Part shown: in pieces, positions 56,947-64,000 of the stretch
Layout: each line of letters opens with the position of its first letter
How positions within the stretch are numbered: position 1 is the stretch's first letter
From: Ceratorhiza oryzae-sativae
Taxonomy: Eukaryota > Basidiomycota > Agaricomycetes > Cantharellales > Ceratobasidiaceae
Direction: 5' to 3'
DNA: 64,000 bases
Assembly (NCBI GenBank): GCA_030998015.1
Contig: JARWMV010000232.1
Location: forward strand, 2,666,001-2,730,000
Translations under genes and position numbers: made by a program
Notes under the pieces: model-generated
Databases searched by the model: none
Seen by the model: the letters and a program-made list of their open reading frames with translations, nothing else
Told to the model about the DNA's origin: nothing

Positions 56947-59900
56947 ATGAGCCGTCTCGATAGAGCTGATCCAGGGAGTAGCGGCCCTCCGCGCACTTCT
57001 CAGACATCTCTTTTGGGTAACGGGCCTGATTTCTCGGGAGATGTGGATATTAGTGCCAAAATCAGTGCAGCTATCCAGGAGAATAGTATGTCCAAATATC
57101 ACATCTAACTCTCTCTAAATATTAACCTTTTTATAGCTATTTTTGCCAACCTGTCATCTTCAGGTATGCTCTGGCGAACCTTTTAACTCTTGGTTTCACC
57201 TGGACAACGCACCCAATAGATAAATTCCGAATTATTGGCGGCGTTTTGACTAGACCACTCTACACTCATCAAGAATTCATAAGTGTATATCTCGTTGGGT
57301 CTGTGCACCATTTGCTTCTCTTGGATACTATTTATTGATAGCGTTTTAGTGATACTGCGAATACCGCACAGCTACGCGACCACATCAGCCTAACTAACCA
57401 ACTCGTAATACACTCATATCCGTCACCACCCAGCGCCACCCTCGAGATATCGTGGTTCAAATCTTTGAAAAATGGTCTAGCAATTGTTCCACAATCTGTG
57501 TGCATCTCCGTGCTGTATTGCCGAAACATATCTGACAATCGTCGTAGGCTTTCTTGTTGGGACTCTCTCAAGGTTTAGTCACCATGTCCGGAGTGGCTTG
57601 CCTGATAATCGACGACGCTTATTCTATTGTGCTGGACGACCTCCCGACTCCACTAAAAACCATTGTCCTTGAGTATTATGGACCGTTGAGTTCAGACAGT
57701 CGACCACGTCTCCTCGGCTTGACTCGTTATCCCATACATGTAGCCGCCAACTTTGGCTATGCCGCCTTGCGCATGGAGCAGCTCTTGAACGCTCGAGTAT
57801 TTGGGCAGCATAATGCTCGTCGTGCGGCATTGAAGCGGATAATCAACAAGCTTGTTGTCTCTGTTTTAGAGTACCCCGCGCTACACCCCCAGGCGGGTCC
57901 TCCGGCGCCGTTAACAGGACAATATCACGTAGCAGCCAGAATAACGTAGGTCTTCCCCCATATATCACTAGCCGAAAAATTGCATTATCGTCCGCAGGCT
58001 ACATGAAATCGGAAATTGCGCATATCCGCTTTTGGCTTATTTTAGTGTCGATTCGGTCTTAGAGTCTATGACTCCAAACAATATGTTCTCTGGACTTCCG
58101 GCTCCTAATCCTTGTAAGTGTTTTCATTCATGTCGAATATTTTATGCAAAAATTAGGCTATCTCAGCCTTAGGAACTTCGGCAAAATTAGATAAACTCCT
58201 GCACTTCATCCAAGGAGTGTCCCAGTTACCAGACTACAAGTGTGTAGTGATTGGTACGTCACATGATACCTGCCGCATGAGCATGCCATATCTCATACAT
58301 GTATCAGCCAGCAATCCGTTCACCGTTTTAGCTTTGGGCTGGATTCTTTCAGGCCAACAGAGGCTCGGAATTCGAAGTGCCGTATATCTTGGACACCTTT
58401 GGCAGGAAGGTGTGGCAAATGTTCATTACAAGGTAATTATTCATGTATTAAATTTAACGTAGTCGGTATCTCATTGCCGTTTTAGACGCTAGAAACGTTC
58501 AAGTCAGGCTCTGTTAACACGATTGTATCTACGGATGCTATTCTTAGTGACACCGATGGCGGTATATGTTCTCATATAATCTGGTATGCCCGGTAGTTGT
58601 TTGGTCCAATAATGCTTACGGATTTGATTATGTCGACAGGTTCAGTCCGTACAGCAGTCTGATTGCCTTTGCACAATCGCGGGTGCTCGGTCGTAGTACT
58701 CATGCAAGTATGGCCCTCATGGTTGAGCAGGGTAATAGAGAACATTATCGCGGTGTTCGGGACTTTTTGCACGCAGAGCCGTTGGTCCTGGATTGGATCT
58801 ATAGCATGGGCACTGCTGGTGCTCCATCGCCTCCGTCATCGCTTGCTCGGTGTCCTCGATTTGATGGAACCCCTATCATCCTGACGCCATCTAAACCAAG
58901 AGTACAAGGAAACTTGTATATAATGGACCCAGTCAGTGGATCGCGCATATACCCCAAGGATGCGACAGAAGTCATATATCGCTATCTAGCAAATCAGCCG
59001 ATCGAGGACAAAGATTTAGTGCCAAATCGAATGTTCGCCTATGAAATGTCGTCACATGGCAATGAACTATGGACTTGCACTGTGAATATCCCGAGACATG
59101 CCCCCTTTCAAATTTCCGGCAAACCCTGTTTATCAAAAACATTTGCTAGGACGTCTGCTTGTTTCGAAGCCTGCTCTCAACTGGTCAAACTTCAAGTGCT
59201 CGATTCGTGCTTTTTTCCGTTGCGACCAGTACACACATTGACTCATGGGGTGCTCCAATGCAGCGGCGACTTGGAGAACTACCCCATGGCGTCTCCACTC
59301 TTTTGGCACAACTGTATTCTGGCCGCGCCTTCACGCATATTTCACCCTACCGCTATCAGCTTCACCACATCCACCGGCTCTAAACCCCAGAGTAGCATGA
59401 TACTCTTGACACGACTACCGTTGGTTAAAATTGAACCATTCTCCATATTCTCCTCCCAAAACGAATCCAAAGTCCATTTGCACTCTTGTGCGCCGCTTAC
59501 ATTGCCTGCTGAACGTGCACAACTCATCTTTCGGTACACTATGTACCTCTGGCGGGCGATCACCAACAAGAGTTTTGAATGCCCCTCTGGAGAATTGGCG
59601 TATTACGTTTGCCCCATCATACCTAACTGGAACCTGAAGAGTACAGACCTAAATCCAACGTTGACTATTGAGTCATTTATTCTATGGAGAGAAATCGAAA
59701 GTCTAGTTTCACAAAGGGTTCGACCGCTCAACCTGGCGAGTCCCGAGGCTATGGCTATGGACTTAGTAGGAGGTGTCATACAAGATCGACCTAATGAGTT
59801 CACAAGGCGATTCGAAGGCGGCCGCCTACGAAAGGATTTGAATCCATTGTCAAAAATCATGAAGGAGCATGTAAGTAGTTGAGATTAAACTATTCATGAT

Positions 59901-62075
59901 TACTCAAGACAAGTTCAAACTGTAGGAGGGTAGCCCCGCAATTTCTCTTCTGGAATACTACAAGATACACAGGCATGAATTCGAGGGTATCAAGAATCTC
60001 CAGCAACCAATCATCGAAGCTCGCTGCCTCCCTGGGCTCGTCAATCGTCTCGACCAACAAGAGAGCCCGCCCATTGTCAATAATTTCTTGGTCCCAGAAA
60101 TGTGCTATATATCGAGCATCTCGTCAGACACTTTCCAGACGGCGCAAGTCATGCCATCGATAATATGGCATATTGAAAACGTTTTGGTCGCACAAGAGCT
60201 CAACCTAACGCTTTTCCAGGGCCAAGTTCGCCACGATCTGCTTGTTCAGGCGTTATGCTCCAGGATGGCCAAGCGAACATTTGACTATGAGCGACTGGAA
60301 TTTCTCGGTAAGGAGGGTACCACATGCAACCACCACACAACGCTGATAAATCTATAGGAGACACCTTTATAAAATATGCTTCATCAGCATATCTCTATGT
60401 GACGGAACCTGATGCGGCATCTGGCCCTTTACACGCGCTAAGACAGAAGATGGTTTCTAACAGGTCGTTGTACACAAGTGCACAGGCCATTGGGTTGCCT
60501 ACATGCATTCAATCTGAGCCCTTTCGGCCCAAGTACTGGGCGATTCCAAACGCTGCTGTCATGACGAGGAGTCGCATCGAGGATGCGACGGGAGATAGCC
60601 TCGATTGCTTTGAGTCCGTTAGCCCCCGAGCTGCTACCCGCTTAATCCAACCGAAGGTGAGTGGAATCAAGAGATCGCCTATGTGCTCATGATTGAAGGG
60701 TATTTTAGGCTATTGCAGATGTTGTTGAAGCTATTATAGGCGCTGGTTTGCTGAGTGGCGGAGAGAAGCTAGCTTTCTCAGTCGCGAAAACTCTCGGGTT
60801 TGATGTGTGGAAGGCCTGTGATTGGCTCGATGTTGTGTCGCGTGCTTCTGGGAAGATAGTGCGCCCCCACGAACCTCAGGATAAGGAACTACTAAAGGGA
60901 ATGATGAAGATTATTGGGACAACTCTGGAAGATCCGGATTTATTGTTGCAGGCGATGGCAAGTGAGGTAGATTGTATCTTGACATTCCTACTAACCTTGC
61001 TCTTAGCATCATCCATCTCTATCAATTCATTCCGAATCCTACGAACGCCTGGAGTTCCTAGGCGACTCGGTATTGGATATGTGTAAGTTTTCCCCATTCA
61101 CTTCATCTGGGAGATAAATAGTAACACCCGCTGTAGTGGTCGTCCAGTCATTCTTCGCTGACCAAGAGAAGTGGTCTCCGCATTGTATGACCATGATCAA
61201 GGTATGCGTTCCCAATCCACATTCACACAAAGGCTGAATTTCAACCTCAATTCTAGAGCAGCATGGTTTCCAACCGTGTGCTTGCCATCGTCTGTGTTGA
61301 ATCCGGCTTACATCGGTTCTTATTACACGATAAGCCAACCCTTGCTCAGCAAATTAAATCCTTCGTCGAGGATGTTGAGAAAGGCAAGCGCGAAGCTCAA
61401 ACAGATTCGGAAAGGACGAAGCATTGGTCGAAACTTCGGGCACCAAAAGTAAGCTTATATGCGTTTTGCTCTCTCGCTCGCCCGCTCTGAGCCATGCGTA
61501 ACAGGAGCTAGGCGACGTAATTGAAGCACTCTTAGGGGCAATTTATGTCTCATCTGGTTTTAGGCTCGTCCAAGTGCAAGCCGTTTATGATCGATTGTTG
61601 AAGCCGTTTTATGACCGCTATAATGACAAAAAGGCAATGTTTGCCCATCCTATGGCTAAATTGATGAATAAACTGGAGTCTGCTGGGTGCAAGGAGATAA
61701 GTATCACAAAATCATACGTGGCTTCAAAGACAGGTGTCGAAAATGCCACGAGATGCGAAGGTAAAGGTCCGATTCTGATTTCAATTTGCACATTATTGAT
61801 TGATTTGTTTGACAGTCAAACTGCACGGTCGGTTGCTTGCAATATCCATAGCGGATAAAATGGACTCTGCCGTTAATCGTGCAACACGGGAGGCACTTTC
61901 CAAGCTGGATAACGCACTCAAAAATTGCACATGTAAAGGCGCATCACAAGGGAAGAAACGAAAGCGCGACCAGACAGAGGGAGGATCCGCGAGCGCCGAT
62001 GATCTGTTGCAGACTGATGAACTGCTGGGAGATAATGCGGAGAACCCGATTGATGTTGACATGTTTGACTTTTGA
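56947..62075 (+). CDS. dcl: Dicer-like ribonuclease III with degenerate helicase domain
   Basis: Eighteen exons all join in frame (1401 residues): 56947-57085, 57137-57163, 57220-57298, 57350-57543, 57579-57945, 57998-58113, 58167-58253, 58353-58432, 58486-58583, 58640-59870, 59926-60307, 60358-60656, 60709-60966, 61007-61082, 61137-61201, 61257-61448, 61505-61760, 61816-62075. Order: helicase-like part (residues ~40-440; motif II reads I-I-D-D-A-Y, motif III region L-G-L-T-R-Y-P), dimerisation domain (I-Y-P-K-D-A-T-E-V-I-Y-R-Y), linker, RNase IIIa (Y-E-R-L-E-F-L-G-D, I-A-D-V-V-E-A-I-I-G) and RNase IIIb (Y-E-R-L-E-F-L-G-D, L-G-D-V-I-E-A-L-L-G). A C-terminal dsRBD-like part and an acidic tail follow. 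Both RNase III sites keep the four acidic residues, so dsRNA cleavage is expected. Confidence 0.92.
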
Positions 62076-62200
62076 CTTGCGCAATTTATAGCCATAATGT
62101 ACCCTCCTTAGATTGCCTTGAATCCCATGAACTTCCAAGGCGCAGTAACATGCCTTTCATTCAGTACAAAAAGACGATTTATATCCAAGGATGCAAAGTT

Positions 62201-63937
62201 TCAAAGCGGAGACGAGGATTCCTCTACGTAATTTATAGAGCACGACTTGGAACGCTTTATCACCTCATCCTCGGGAAATGACCCATTCCTAGCAGCCACA
62301 TTTTCAAGGTGCGGCTCAGTCACAACTTCGTCCCCGAATAACACCGCAATCTCTTCAAGACTCAAGCCCTTTGTCTCTGGGAAATATAACCAGACTATGA
62401 TTGCAGTGCAGAGGTTGAGCGCAATAAAAAGCTAGGCGGAATCAGGACGCTATCATTCGTAAAGCTGCAAATTTAAAGCTCTTTCTACTCACGGCATAGA
62501 ACCGGTACCCAACCTGCGCAAATGCAGTGGGTGCGGCTTGATTCACTGCGATATTAAATACAAAATGGGAAAACGCTGCGACTGAATCGCATATCAAATG
62601 TTAGCTTCAGCGATTGATCTTGTAAAGTGGGAGCAGAACGTACGAGCGTTGCCCTTGGACCTGATATGTACTGGTAGTACTTCGGCTCCATAGATCCAGG
62701 TAACAGAGTTGAACCCAAGGTAGTAGATGATTGTGTATAAGAAAATGAAAGCGATAATGAAACCTTGTCCAACTGCGTTTGTAGTACCCGCAAAGAACTT
62801 AGTGAGGACCTGCAAGTAATACTTTATTGATACTCTTCCACTCTGAAGAATAACGAAGAATCTTACCATAACAACAGTAAGGTCGACCACTAGAGCAACG
62901 GCGCCCCAAAATAAGGATCGGGTGCGGCCCCTTGGACGCGCATATAGTTAGCCAAAACGTAAGGCCGTTTAATTGTTTTTCGTACCACGAATCAACCTTC
63001 CACAAGGAGAACAAGTTTTCAATAGCTATTTTATCGTTCCAGTTAGCATACGAGCCCCCAGAAACGGCTGTACGTACGACCGAGTGTACCGTACACCCCA
63101 GAAAGGAGCAAAACGGTCTTGCCAGTGATTCCAACGCCAGCATAGAGAATTGTCTGGTAGTATCCTATCAGATTATTTTAGTAAAGCTGGGCGAGAAGTA
63201 GGTGCCAGGGGTGGATTCACCAATGACATTTACTCCAGACAAGCTGGTGCACGTCTGCACTGCAACAGACACCAGAACCCTTCGTCGGTACCTCTTCCAT
63301 AGCTCGGCGAGCGATTTAACCTCTTTTTCCTTTTCAAGCCTTATTTGCTCCTTCATGCGTGCAAATTCAACTATATATAAAATTTCATGGGGATTAGTAG
63401 CTGTATACGAGATCAAGGTAGCGTTGTAACCTTCAAAATCATCTTCGTCCCCCATCAGTCGTTTCAGGGCAGCATGTGCTTCCTGCTCACGGCCTTGGGC
63501 GATAAGCCACCTAGGGCTGTAAGGAAGAAACCAGATCCCTATCAATACAATGATACCTGGTGGGATCTGCATTGCCAGTGGAACTGGGTTATCAAAAGCG
63601 TGAGTACAGGATTGGAGCGGAACGCTACATCTACTCACAACGCCACCGGAAATGTTTGATAGTTTCTGGCGCATGGCTCGAAGCAAATCCTACCCAGTTG
63701 GCCTATGACACGACTCTTTCAATTCCATACAACAAATCTACGAAATGTATGGGTCGACTTGCCACAAGAGATCCTAGCCCAACGAATTGACCCGAAAATC
63801 CAACCAACAGACCACGATGTTTTGGCGGAGAGATTTCAGAGTTGTAGACCGGTACAGTCAGGATCATCTAAAAACAACTTATCAACGCGCGTACTTCAAT
63901 ACAGAATTTGGGCCTAGCACGTACACATCCTACCGCC
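62201..63937 (-). CDS. MFS sugar transporter, 5'-truncated by the window edge
   Basis: Minus-strand gene whose N-terminal exons lie beyond base 64000; the intron 63938-64000 has its GT donor exactly at the edge. Exons read: 63925-63937 (13 nt), 63867-63766, 63702-63639, 63583 downwards, ending at 62201. Motifs of the sugar porter family are clear: V-P-V-Y-N-S-E-I-S-P-P-K-H-R-G, R-W-R-F-P-L-A-M-Q, P-Y-S-P-R-W-L, G-R-T-R in place of G-R-R, G-A-E-V-L-P-V-H-I-R-S-K-G and the PETKG box (F-P-E-T-K-G-L-S-L-E-E-I). It imports hexoses or related sugars by proton symport or facilitation; the substrate is unknown. The C-terminal tail ends E-E-S-S-S-P-L-stop. Some middle exon limits (62880-63130) are uncertain. 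Confidence 0.85.
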
Positions 63938-64000
63938 CTGTAAACCAAATCGAAGAAATCAACTGAAAACATCCCCCGGACCCGTTCCGAACCTGCTCAC

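Noticed and set aside
1..64000. CRISPR array, bacterial operon signals, rRNA
   Set aside because: No regularly spaced direct repeats; intron-rich eukaryotic genes throughout; no conserved rRNA segments were seen.

Overview
The window is nuclear DNA of a filamentous basidiomycete. Genes are dense and on both strands, and almost all are cut by many 45-65 nt GT-AG introns. The protein set (NRDE-2, Sec39, a WOPR regulator, Dicer, PL1 and GH16 wall enzymes, MATH/BTB-type and RING proteins) fits an Agaricomycete. The wall-degrading enzymes, a Cys-rich secreted protein and the exon style suggest a plant-associated Rhizoctonia/Ceratobasidium-like fungus; that placement is inference. No bacterial signals, CRISPR arrays, rRNA or convincing tRNA were seen. 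Exon coordinates were read by hand from splice signals, frame continuity and family motifs.

Left part (1-17 kb): the 3' part of NRDE-2, Sec39, a WOPR transcription factor head-to-head with an SUV39/Clr4-type H3K9 methyltransferase, an alpha-arrestin with PY motifs, an RNA polymerase III subunit (RPC37/RPC5) head-to-head with a TTL-domain protein, and a small Cys-rich secreted protein. A 2.4 kb stretch without recognisable genes follows.

Middle part (19.7-34 kb): a JEN1-type carboxylate transporter, a Nem1-like phosphatase, U2B''/U1A, ceramide synthase, a RING protein, a degenerate C2H2 protein, a coiled-coil protein and a secreted GH16 glucanase. A strong hairpin lies downstream of the C2H2 gene. 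At 34.3-36.2 kb lies a near-perfect 1.88 kb palindrome with about 870 bp arms.

Right part (36.5-64 kb): PL1 pectate lyase, deoxyhypusine synthase, TRAPPC2L, two tandem NAD-epimerase paralogues, flavocytochrome b2, an unknown protein, an ACS-family transporter, a second GH16, a BTB protein, a decayed SGNH esterase, a Dicer-like protein with a degenerate helicase, and the 3' part of a sugar transporter cut by the right edge.

Two functional themes stand out. Three nuclear RNA-silencing/heterochromatin genes (NRDE-2, H3K9 methyltransferase, Dicer) share the window. The two key lactate-use genes (JEN1-type importer, CYB2) are also both present. Several otherwise good genes need a single-base frame correction, often beside a short homopolymer, which points to assembly indels, although some may be real lesions.
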